A stretch of DNA of 64,000 nt from Embiotoca jacksoni (lineage: Eukaryota > Chordata > Actinopteri > Embiotocidae): the NCBI GenBank assembly GCA_022577435.1, contig JAKOON010000006.1:10972001-11036000 (forward strand), given 5' to 3'. This document shows, one piece after another, positions 46,736 to 59,334 of this stretch (within the stretch, counting starts at the first letter, position 1; every line of letters starts with the position of its first letter). The notes below the pieces were generated by a model. That model ran no database searches. It had not been told where the DNA came from and saw nothing but the letters and a program-made list of their open reading frames with translations. The position numbers and the translations under genes were made by a program.

Positions 46736-49700
46736 AATAAATAAATAAAAACTCATAAAAAAGTTTATATGTTTCATGATAGCTTTTTTTCCTTGGAGAT
46801 ATGACTTTTAGTCTCCAATAAGCCCCTCCTCCCACAATCCCCACAATCCCACAATGCAACTTGATATTCAGGAATGAGGTGAAGTATCAGAAGTCGGGGT
46901 ATGTACACACACACACACACACATCTATCTTGACAATAATAGTGAAATTGATTTGTGAATTAGTTTCATTAAAATGTCGTGATTGTAATGTCACTTCAAA
47001 TTGTGTTTAGTTTTCAGAGACCTGAAACTTTATAACAAAGTTTTAGTTTGAAGTTATCACGGCACTGCAATGCTTCACTGCATTGGAATTGGATTAATGT
47101 TCAATTTTTATATGTTTTTAGAAAAATACTGACAATAGATTACATTTTCATGCAGAAAGGTTCGACATGTAAAGTCTTCTCACACTTCAGAAACTTCGAC
47201 CACCCAGAGGGAGGAAGTAGCTTCTGTGCTTTCCGGGGCTGAAAATATTTCCACAGCAGGGCCAAAAGCCCGGGAAGATTGTCATTGGTCTGTGAAAGCA
47301 TCAACATCAGGACACACTCCAATGGCCAAGAACACCTGAACTATATCATCTGTTGGGTTGCTGCATACTGATCCGGTCTGTCACAAATGACAAACCTAAC
47401 AATGTGTTTGCAGTTGCAGGTTTTTTTGAATACTTCAGATTATTAGATCCTCAAAAAATACAGACCAACTTGACCGATCAGTGACTTTCCGAGTGGTAAA
47501 GCCCCACCTCAAACGTTCTTGAACTTTCAGAGAGAGCAATCCCTTGGAGCAGAGACTTCGAGTTCCTTGAAGGTTTCTGTTCCCTGTGGAAAGTTCTAGC
47601 AGAGAGCCTGAATGTGAGAGGTGGAATTTTTTTTTTTTTTTTTTTTTTTTTTTTGATGCACATAAAGCTTCAGTTCTGTGAGTGCACATTACAAATGTAA
47701 AAGTACTGAGATAAATACTTTTGATCAGTTCTGTGGATTTTGTGTGAGGAACCGTGGAAACAGTGGAGTCTCTTTTATTACACTGCAATTGTTTATAATT
47801 CAAGGTTTCTGATACACGGTCTCAAGACGGAGCAGACAGAAGTGTTGGTGACATCATCGGCGTTCATGAGACATTAGTAGCAGTACTACTCCTCATGACA
47901 AGTAAACTGAGCTTCATGTGTATAATCGGAGGTGTCGCGTCATTTCAAACATATACTCATATTCCCAGACTTTCATCCACACAAAAAAATGCAGACATGC
48001 TTTCAATGTCTGTGGAGCCAAAAATGTGTTCATCTTGTAATATCCAGTTGTGTCCACAGCAGGGAGTACTTTTCAATCTTTTTTTTTTTTTTTTTTAGAC
48101 TTGACCTCAGGGGGGTGTCACTGTGTCACCCGGCTCACAGGAACATTTTGAGAAAGTGACAAATCCCTCCATAACAACTTACTTTAAATCTGATGTTTTC
48201 AAACTTTTTTTTTTTTTTTGTCACTAAGGACTTTTATTGGTTTTGTAAAATTAATCTTAGTGGGTTTTATTTTTTTTTTTTATTTTTTTTTTTTAAAAGA
48301 GTATAAGTAAATTATCTTCTGCACATCTCAGTCATCTAAAACAACTCTTAACTGTGACACTGAAGGTAAAAATCAGGCCTGTGTCTGCAGACACAGTCCT
48401 ATGGTTCTCTTCCTGCTGCCGCCTTTGGACTTTCCCCTTCAGTGAAATTTACCTACATGACTTGACATGACTCTTGTTTTTATCTCTGTAGCTTACATAA
48501 CAGCAAGTCACACTCTTTCTTTCTACATTAAGCACAAAGATGATGTGTATACCATTAAAAAAAAACAACAACAACATGCATGATCACCTTTCACTGATAC
48601 CATTGTGAGGTGTCTGAGACTGTTTTCGATGCAGGAAGCTGCATTATATAATTGTGAGTTGGTGTAACAACAGACTGCCCTGTGGCGGCAAAAATCACCC
48701 AACAGGATTGTGACTGAGAGAGTCAGCTGGGGAGAGACAAAAACCTCATCAGACACTAATTATCATTTACACTTCTTCTAGTCTAATCCTATTTTCATTT
48801 AATTTACATAGCCCTTTTTAAAAAACAAGTTACATGATGCTTTATAAAGACAAAAACACAGGAAATACCAGATAAACATTGAATTAAATGTGGCAAAGAT
48901 TGACAAAGAAACAAAGGAGGTTAAAAAAAATGTCACTGAAGTACCGAATAAAACTTCAAAACAATGCAACTCCAAAATAAAGTGTTTTTTCAGAGTGATT
49001 TACTCTTGCATGTTGTATATTTTGTGTATTGAGAAGTAGTTGAACCACATGTGAGTCAGGGATATTGAGCCATTTTCTTGAGATCAGTTACAGCACATCA
49101 TTTTGTATCTGAAACGAGCGATTCAGGCTTATGTATATCCATCCAGTTTGTTTTGATCCTTCACTAAGACAACTTTAAAACGATTAAGTTAACCGCAATC
49201 TAAAGTTGCTGTTTTATTTTATGACCTACAGTAAAATACAGTCAGCATACAGTGTACGCACACACCCTTCAATCCTGATATTGTGTGTGTGTGTTCATGT
49301 TGCGACATGCTGCCCCTATGTTACTATCAGCTCATCTTTGATGTGACAGATGTGAAACAACAGGAGGACAAGAGCTCAAGGTAATGACGGGTTTGAAAAG
49401 AAACTATACACCACAGGAAAAAAAAAAAATCCTAAACAATAAGGCCCGCCTACCTCCACCTCTCTGCTTTGCAGCCTCTCTGGAAATCTCTTTCTTTCTC
49501 CGTTTGCTCTCTCTGACCATATATGGTAGGGAATTAAACCAAAAGCTCATTGGTGGACGGGAGACAAAGCGCAGTTCACCTTTTTTGAGATGTGTTGTGG
49601 TATCTCTGAGGCAATGTCTTTATTTTTGTTGGTTCATTAATATTTTATTGTCAAGTGTATATATAAGGTAGAGTAATTTGTTTTGTTTTTTCCAGCAAAC

Positions 49701-51060
49701 ACATTGCAAAGACCCTCCGTGGTTTACATGTTTGCACTGATACTGGACCCATCGAGATGTCACTGAAACCATTGAGACATATAAACACACTGTGTGTGTT
49801 AGTTTTACATGTTGGCCGACATTTGACTCTTCTCTGCAGGCATTTATGGGTTTTGTATCATATTTCCACCTCGGACACATCAGCAGTGCCACACCCATGC
49901 TCCTGTTGCAGGTACAGACGAGGCCCTGCATTCCTCTACACGTACCCACACAAACACATGCACACATTATGTCTCATATTCCAGGGAAAACATGTCAAAC
50001 TTTTTGGCTTTTTCCTCCCTTCATGCCAGCAGTATTGCAGCTCAGTTGCACGGCATGTTGAGTATTTATCCTGTACTTAATTGTCCAGATTACCCACGAT
50101 GCTGAGTTTTATTTATCCTAGCCTTTGGATCTGGTCAAGACTAGGCTGCAGACCCTGCAGAACAACGCCAAGCCAGGGTGTGCCATGCGCACACACCCAC
50201 ACACACACACATGCAAATACACAATATACTCCCACCACTCCCATCACACAACAATAATCACAGCTCTTTCTACCATGAACAACTCATCCTCCTCGTGTGT
50301 GTAACTTACAACAGGTAAAGCAGTTGATCATTTCAAACTTCGTTTAGAATAAAGTTTTTCTATTTTCCCTGGGTTTTATAATCAATGTGCAAATCTTGGT
50401 AACTCATGCTCAAAAAAATACACTTTTGGATTGTATATCAGAAAACATGGATATAAAAAAAAATGTCAGTAAATACTGTAAAGAAGCTCAAGGCAAGTTT
50501 TGTCCGACCAAAATCTAAGGGTACTTAATTTAAAATGATGTAAAAGCACTATGAATTTTATATTTCAGAAGCTCAAAGCAGAGAACATTTTGTTTATTTT
50601 TTTCCTGATGAATGACAAACGTGATTAACCAAATATCAACATTGTTGGTGAGTAGTTTTCTGTCAATCGACTAATCAATTAGAAAATACTGTAGGCATAC
50701 TTCTTATTTATCACAGACAGCACATAGTCTACCTAAACAGTGAGTCACCTTAAGGTATAAGATTCTGGTCCTTCCTGTAAATGACTTAACCTATTTGCTT
50801 CCTGTATACACAGAAAGACATAATATGCACAGCAACAAAACACTGATCACACGTGCACATCAATTATTCTATGTGCTTTTTCCGCCGTTTGTTTGTTAAA
50901 ATAACCTTCAGGTTGTAAAAGCATGGCATCTGTTTTTTTTTTTTTAATGGTCTTATTTTTTTTTCTTCACAACTAGTTGTATCGACTTCTCATAACTCCA
51001 GGTTTTTACGCGGAGCTCCTGAACGCAGCACACGCTGCGGGAGGGAGAGGGCGTGGCTTT
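46736..51060. other. Intergenic, map2k7 to myosin gene; nothing assigned
   Basis: A/T-rich with T-homopolymers (47628-47654, 48079-48097, 48270-48294) and short CA repeats. No exon, RNA gene or intact mobile element recognised. Confidence 0.6.
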
Positions 51061-51327
51061 TATGTTACCTGCGAAAAATAAAAGTGGGCGGATCAAAGGT
51101 GCAAACTGTTCATCATCCTCGCAGTGCCACGCCGGAGCAGCTGGGCCGCCTGACAGAGCAGAAACTCGGCTGGAGACTCGAGAAAAAGCAGCAGAGAGGA
51201 GTTTTTGTTTTCTCTATTCCCGGAGCAGCTTCTTGTTTTGTGGTCAGAGGATCGTCGAGCAGAACTACGCTGCTGCAAAGACGGACACCGGAAGAGCTCA
51301 CCTACAGTGCCTGCAGCTGAAAACCAG
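51052..51327 (+). promoter_or_regulatory. Likely promoter and 5' UTR exon 1 of the myosin gene
   Basis: A GC-rich island in A/T-rich surroundings with a GGGCGTGGC box at 51048-51056, a TATA-like AAAAATAAAAG at 51074-51084 and a GGGCGG box just after it. A plausible start is thus near 51105-51115. The exon would end at AAAACCAG/GTGTGT (51327/51328) and splice to the acceptor at 55335, five bases before the start codon. A non-coding first exon is the usual arrangement for vertebrate non-muscle myosin II genes. Exact ends are inferred. Confidence 0.5.
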
Positions 51328-54300
51328 GTGTGTTCTCATGTTTTTACTCCGCAGTTAAGAGACAGCTCCGTTGTTTTAACTGTGTCTCCAGAAGATGGGA
51401 ACGATCGTGGGCTTAAATTAATCAAATACAGCTCACATTTAATCAGGTTTGCTCGCGCACCTGGCCAGGTGTTCTCATCAGGTGAGAGAGAAGACCCCAT
51501 TTAACCTGCGCATGCTCAATCATCACCTAGTTCTCTCTGAATCATGATGCAATGTGTCAGAATAAATTTAAATCCTTTCCGTAGGACATCTGCTGAGTCA
51601 AGAGTCTCGTTATGTTACTCACACCAGTTTAACCGGCAAACTCCCAGTCATACTTTTAAAAGAGGGGTCTAAATATACAAGGATCACAATGGTTTATAAA
51701 CTGTTGTGTAAATTAAAAGTTGCTTACCCGATGAGCACAACTCTTTAGACTTGAGCTTACTTGGTGGTTTGTATGAGATGAACTGTATTATTTTTGCCAT
51801 AAAACAAACGACACACCCAGCTGCTGTGAGTCGACCCTCAGGTTAAAAGAATGGCTGGATGGTGGATGCTTTAGGGCTGTGATCTGGAGCTCTTGTCTGT
51901 TATGAATTATCAACGTGATTTTGAAAAGGCTGCCTCAACTGGGGCATATTTCTAGGCATGACTAGTCACGATAGTTTCTTATCATAACGGAGTCTTCCTC
52001 TTTTAGGTCAGCCCGGAAATTTCGCAGCACTGCAGTCACAGTCATCCAAAGGTGCTGCAGAAACACCCTATCAACATTCGCAGTGCAGTCTGTTGTTACA
52101 CACAAAGTGAAATTCAAACATCTGAAAACTTTTCCCCTCTTTTTTTTTAATTTTTTTTTATTGTGCCTGTTTGACAAATACAGATTTAACTGCTCGTCCT
52201 GCTCCAACTGAAACTTTAAACATTTAACAAATCCAGCATCCTCTCATTCACTATATTAACTCTAACTAATCCCTGAGGTCAGGGCCACAACATTGCAGAT
52301 CTTTTACCCGTTCTTCACCACAGCAGCCTCGTACCAGCAGCCAGGCTGCAGATGGCAGGGCTCGAGCTCTCTGTGTGAGCCACAGAAGCCTCGATAAAGC
52401 AGGGATTGACTGGCAGCCAAGAGCAGGTGGAGGAGGAGAGTGGAGATGCAGTTTTAGACCAGAGGTCCAGACAATAGGAATGTATTTATGGTGGTTGAGG
52501 TTTACCAGGTTCATGGGATCATCCTGACCTCAGCAGAGGTTTGGCAGGTTGTGTCGGATATTAAATTTAGATTTGAGTGACAGGAATTAATACAGAAGAG
52601 TGGATGTGAAGATTGAAGTAGCTCAATTTGTCGTTTTGAAACACACGGTGTCAAAATGTGCAGAGGAAGAGTTTGTGTAACTTCCTGAGGAAGTTAACCC
52701 ATGGATAACTTAACCAGCGAAGCAACATGCATGCGACTGTCACAAGTTTTCTGTGTCAACTTTGTGTGTGTGTGTGTGTGCGTGTGCGTGTGCGTGTTTA
52801 GTGGTTTAATAATGATGCCTGTCACACTATAAATAGATGACTCATTTAGTTTTCTGTGCCACTCTGAGAGCACATTATAAAACCAGAAGAGATCTTCAGT
52901 GTCTCTTCCTCCCCCCACTGATTTTCAAGAGTCTGAGCACATAATGTACTTAAGAGAGACACAGATGACACCTTCAGCACTGATCCCTTTATCCCTCACT
53001 CTACACACACACACATATGCTCGTATGCAAGCACACACATGCACACACATTGCTGTATGTCAGCTTCCATCCTCTGCCTGTGATGAGTGTATGCTGTACA
53101 GATGAAAAAAGTCCATTGAGGCCAATTGCTTATTTTGCGTTTGATAGTTTAAAAGTGTGAAACCTGGAGACATGTTATACAAAATAATTTTTTAAAAAGC
53201 AAAAAGATTTAGAAACCACCATGTTCGTATTTACAGAAACCGATTTGGAATATTTTTTGTTTTAAGGCTCTGTTTTGTGTAATAACTCTCTAACTTTAAT
53301 TAGAAATAACCTTTTCAGTTTAAAATTTAGATTTTCATTCATCAAATCACGTCAAGATCATTTTGACTTTGTCATGTCTCTTTCTTTTCCCCTTCATGAC
53401 TTTGAAAAAAATTTAACAATCCTTTGTCAGAAACAAAAGAATGAGCTCTCCAGGTTGTCGTTGAAGTAGTTTATCATGTAAACTCTGAATCTGTTCAGAC
53501 TCTGGATGCACAGATGCTGTTGTATAAAACAGAATCCAGGTGATCGGTTTTATCCTTTTTTAGGACGTTTTTAAACAAATGTCTCTGATGCTGCGCTGAC
53601 TGTTTCTTTAGGGTGTGGTCAGGAAATGATGACATTTCTCTCTGCCCAGACTTGCTCAGACATTCCTTCCTTCCTGCCTGCAAAGCATCCCTCCTCCACA
53701 GACCACCATCAGGACTGTTAAATACAGTAACTTTAAGCAACAGGCGGCTTTAAATACACGCAGCGGAAAGATATGTAATAGCTGCACATTTATTAGCTCG
53801 GGTGAAAATTGAGGATCTGAACAGAGGGTTGTGGATAAGGAGCGGGAGTCGGGAATTTGTGGAATTCTGTGTAATGAGTCGGTGAGGAAGGAATGTGGAC
53901 CAGACGGGGAATAAAGGATGGACAGGTAGAAGAGGAGAGAGTTATACTGTGGAGAAAAGTGACAACTTGTTGTGTCTGAATGTGTTGAGAGAGCAGGTTT
54001 GTGTGAGCGCACACACCTCATCACACGAGAGGATTGGAACAGATTCTAGAGTCTCAGAGACACAAACGGTTCAGTTGTTCCGCTTTACAGTATGTAGCAC
54101 TTTTCATCAATATAATGCAGCGAACTGTGGAGTTGAACTAACACCAGTCTGATAGTGTCAATAGCTGTCAACTAAACCACAGTTAAAGTTAATCCTCATT
54201 CAGAGGCTGCAAAGTCCTCTTAATAATAGTGATCAGAATATTTTGGGGATGAAAGAAACATTTTTTACTTGCATTATGGAGGTTATGCTTTCGAAGGGGT

Positions 54301-55335
54301 TTGTTTGTTTGTTTGTTTTTCAGCAGGACTAACAGTCCCATTTTCATGAAACCTGGTGGAAAGATGTGGAATGGACATAGAAAGAAACCATTAAATTTTG
54401 TAGTGGATCATTAAATCACAACCCTCTTTCACGTGGACCTGTGATCCTCTGAAATGTACTTGCTCAAATTTAAAACAGGGAACAGTCGTTATGGAGCATT
54501 GGTCTCAATACAGAGGTCTCATAGAGGAGAACAGGAAACAGTACAACTGTAATACATAAAACACAGAAGAGATGATGGGAAACAAACGTTCTCTGCTGGA
54601 TTCAAACCAAAGTGAAGTCAGCGTCTTTTTAAGCCTCTTCATGTGTAGACATGTTTAATCTGAATTTTGATCGGCTACTCGGTCACAGAAAATAATACTG
54701 ACTGGCTGCTGGTTGGTTTTAAAGAAACCTAAATCCAGATTCTTGTCAAGTTGACTCAGATTCCAGTGTGAATTGATCGTGATGCTTCTTTCCCTCCTGT
54801 CGCGTTCGCTCCTTTAAACTCTGCAGCTTCACTTTGAGTTCATAATTTGAGACCAAGAGCTACTATAGGTGTGATTTGATCCCTTTTCGAATTGTTGTTG
54901 TTGTTGGGTATTTCCAGGTATATTTTATTAATTAACAAAGTCAACCTTTTGAATCTTCAAATTGGTCTCCTAAAGATAAATTAAGTTTGTTGGGTGTGGC
55001 CAATACTGATGGCCTATCAAACCACATGAAGCAATTTGCACTAAATCAATAATGTTGTGTCCAGACCCTCCACCAAACAGAATTAACAGCTCTGCTAAGT
55101 AAGTGAAAACATAACCTTCTGAGTGTAGGTATTTGTAATGTAATCTATGCAGCTGCTTCTCTTTTAAATCTCACTAATTGAAATGACAAAGAACAGGACC
55201 TAATATAGCATGTCAAGCTTGTGTCACAGTAAAATGTCAATAATCTGTAAAAGCCATTTAACCTTGCCTCGAAAGGTCAGACTTTCCAAACTGGCTTTGT
55301 ATTTGTTGAACTCATTCTCTTGCTCCGTCTTAAAG
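51328..55335 (+). other. Myosin gene intron 1 (4.0 kb)
   Basis: No coding exon found. Contains short CA/GT repeats (52762-52780, 53004-53050). Nothing else recognised. Confidence 0.5.
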
Positions 55336-55340
55336 CTACC

Positions 55341-58300
55341 ATGGCCGACGCAGACAAGTTCCTGTACGGGGACCGCGGCTCGACGAATAACCCTATGGCT
55401 CAGGCCGACTGGGCCACCAAGAAGCTGGTGTGGGTCCCCAATGAGAAGTTGGGCTTCGAGGCCGGCTCGGTCAAAGAGGAGCATGGAGAGGAGTGTGTGG
55501 TGGAGCTGACCGACTCTGGCAAGAAGGTGAACGTCAATAACTTCTCTGAATATCTTCATTTAATGATACACAATAAGTTGCTGGTGAACATCGTCCTCAA
55601 CTGACAACAAACCTGCATGTTCATTTGATTTATGCTTTTATGACTAAAACTTTAGACAGTGCAATGTCAAACTGATATGTTTCCACTATGTTAACCTTGT
55701 TCAGGAAGCCTGTCTGACGGGTGCCTTGTTTTTGTAAACCTCAGGTGAAGGTAAACAAGGATGACATTCAGAAGATGAACCCACCCAAGTTCAACAAGGT
55801 GGAGGACATGGCGGAGCTCACCTGCCTGAATGAGGCCTCTGTGCTGCACAACCTCAAGGAGAGATACTACTCTGGACTCATCTATGTGAGTTTGGGTGGA
55901 TACATGTGTGCACGTGTTTATTTAGCAGCACCACAAATGTGTGTTTCAACATAATTTCATGTTCCAGGTCTTCTCTTCATGGCATTTTTCATGTGTACTC
56001 ATGCAGCTCATTCAGCATCAAGCTCCTCTTTAACAGTCTCATATATTCTGTCTCGCGCAGACGTACTCTGGTCTTTTCTGTGTGGTGGTCAACCCATACA
56101 AGTACCTGCCCATCTACAGCGAGGACATAGTGAACATGTACAAGGGCAAGAAGAGACATGAGATGCCCCCTCACATCTACGCCATCACAGACACGGCCTA
56201 CAGGAGCATGATGCAGGGTACCACTGTCGCATTTTTATGTTTGTTGGTAAAGTACACACACAGCTAATGTCTATTTACTTAATTTTTTTTTAATTTACTT
56301 TATTCAATAAATATTTACACTCTCAATACACAATTTAGAATACAACAGTGAATAAAATCCATTGCAATTTCCCTAAAACCTTAAAATCACCTCATCGTTT
56401 CAGTGCTACATTGTATAGAGACATACTTTGTCACAAACACACAACACGTTACTGAGCGTCACTTCAGCTGCTTGTGTTTTTCTGTTCAGTCATCTTTGTC
56501 TCCTTATCGGTATTCTCGTCTTTCTCTTCCTCTAACAGATCGAGAGGACCAGTCCATTCTTTGCACGTACGTCTCTCTCTTTTCTCCTATTACCTTCTCA
56601 TTAAACGGGAGTTATTTCTTAAGTAATTCGTCCTTCTCGTTGACATTCATCCAGCTTCTGCACATTCTGTCATTTTCCTGGTTGTTCGATCAAGCCTCGA
56701 TTTAGTTTTTCCCCTTAATACACTGCAGGCTTTATGCAAAAATGACACTCGTAGTGATGAACCAAGAGAGAATTACCACCTGAGTCTGCAGCTTGACTCA
56801 AAGCTGCAGCATCTGTGCACTCTTACAGTAAAAATGAACAGCTGTTTATCAAGTTGGGCTTAAAAGGTGATGATGTGTCAATGTTAGTTTTGTAACTCGT
56901 TTCTGTTGCCCCCAAGTGGCCAAAAAAAATCTGATCTTGCTGCAGTTTTTGACCTGTATTTAATTGCATTGTTGGAGCTTTTGATCATATCACATGATCT
57001 TCATCAGCAGATAAAGCACAATTGTAGATGACTGTAATTTTGCAGCTCTAATCTATGTTTGGTGAAGAGGTTTAGAGTTCATGCTTGACTTCGGAAAACT
57101 TGCATCATGAATTTTCAGTGTACTGTCCCTGTTTTTAATATAAATGACCCCTCTGATTGTTTCGTATTATGTGTCTACATCTCTTTTTGCATTTTTTTTT
57201 CTATTCCTGCAGTGGGGAGTCCGGAGCAGGAAAAACTGAAAATACAAAGAAAGTTATTCAGTATCTTGCACATGTCGCCTCATCCTTCAAGTCCAAGAAA
57301 GATCAGGTCAGTAAAAAGCTGCTGTTTTGGTCTTTTTTTTTTTTTTTTTCAGTTACTTCGTCCAAACAGTTGGAAACACCACGATGGAAAGACCCCAGTA
57401 TTTTTCTGGCCTCTGATGTTCTCTGATCAAGTCCATCTTTATAATGTTGTAGTATACCCGAACAAGCTGCGTCGTGACTACTGAGCATTCCTGTTTCAGG
57501 CCTCGACGTGCCTGCCTCACCTTTGCGGTGTCTTAAAGTGAAGCAGAACGAAGATGTGTGTTTTTGCAGTTCTCGACATGAAATGTTTAAATAATTTCTT
57601 CATGACTCATCAGGCGACACCAGGTTTCCTCTGCAGTTTTATAATTTTGTGTTGAAGTTGGTATCAAATGTGTTGAAATGTGTCTTTTTTTTTTACTTTT
57701 TTTTTTTTACCTCTTCTCCAGGGCAATGCTGTGTTGTCACATGTGAGTTTATCTCTCTGACTCCATTAAATGTCTGTACTACTCTACTAACAGAAAATAT
57801 CAAAGGAAATGCATTCAGGACTGTTGCCTCAGGCTTTAACGTAGCAGTTTTACATTTTGGGAAATGCCCTCGTGTGCCTTCTTGCTGAGAGTTAAATGAA
57901 AAGAATGATAGCACTCTTATGTCTGTATGGTAGATATCAAGCTGCTGGTATAAAGTCTGGAAACTGGGGTCAACAGCTAGATTGGCTTTGTCCAAAGTAA
58001 CAAAATCCACCTACCAGAAGCTTTAAAAATAAATAAATAAATAAATAAAAATATTATATCGTTGTTTTAATCTGTAAAAAAAAAAATAATTAAAAAAAAG
58101 TTTATAAAGCATGCTGGCACAAACCCCTCTAATACAAGAGCTTGTCATTTTTACTGTTTGGGCTAACCCAGGCTAACAATTCCCCGTTTCCCGTCTTTAT
58201 GCTGTGCTGTAAGATAACTGCCTGACCAGCATTAAACTTGCTTTCAGGTGCCGTTTCAAACTGTCACGCTGCCCAAACTAATATCCCTCCAAATATGAAG

Positions 58301-59282
58301 CCTCAAGGCTCCTCCTTTTATGAAAATATGTTAAACAGGATTTTTTTTTTTCTGCACAAAGGACAAAGTCTGAAAATCTGGATGTTCTACATTTCATCAT
58401 TTGTCTGTAAACCAGAGAATGCTCAAAATGCACAATTGGCATGCGTTTAGTTGCTGAAGGTGCTGCAGACAGCCGTCTCCTAAATCAGTGAACACCTCAT
58501 GTATGTAGAGTTTTGCCTTGTTCACTTTGCTATACAATTTCACATCCATTACAAACTAAAATGTCCATAAATATACAACTTTACTGCAATGAAGCTGCAG
58601 TCTGTGACGGGTCAGATTAACGAGACTCGGCAGTAATGAATGTAATCCGGGTTTTGACAGAACGTTAACAGGATCGGTTTTGGTAACAGGTTGAAGTTGT
58701 TTGTTCTTGCCAGCTTTACTCTGAATTTTTTAAGTACCCGCAGAATCAAACTGCAGCGGGATTTAAATGACCATCTCCTAACCCAGTGTTGCACACATCT
58801 ACACACCTGGCACAACAACTTTATTAATTACTCCATGAATTATCCCTGATGCAAAGACAGGATCGGTCAGGATCTAATGGCAAATTATGCTTCACTTCAG
58901 ATAAGTGAGCTGTCCCACAGATAACCACAGTTAATGAGCTGCTGTTATTATTTGTGACTTGACTTTCATTCTCAGGTTAAGTCCTAACTTCCATTTTAGT
59001 TGTTGATTTATAAATTTACGCTATCGTTTTATAAAACTAACACGCTAACAAATAGTTTGGTGTGGGTTCAGGGAATAAAGAGGTGGATCGGCTCAATAAT
59101 TATTTTATTGTAACAGTAAACTGCCCAACAACACAGCAGAGCAGTAACTTAATCTGAGGCTGAACTCCACCTTGATGTTTTGGCCTCATTTAAAGCTGCA
59201 TTAGGTGAAAGTTCCCCACTCTGCCCAGCAGCTGTTTTTTTTTTTTTTTTTTAAACTTCATTCTGGTATATATAGAATATAT

Positions 59283-59334
<52 letters not shown>

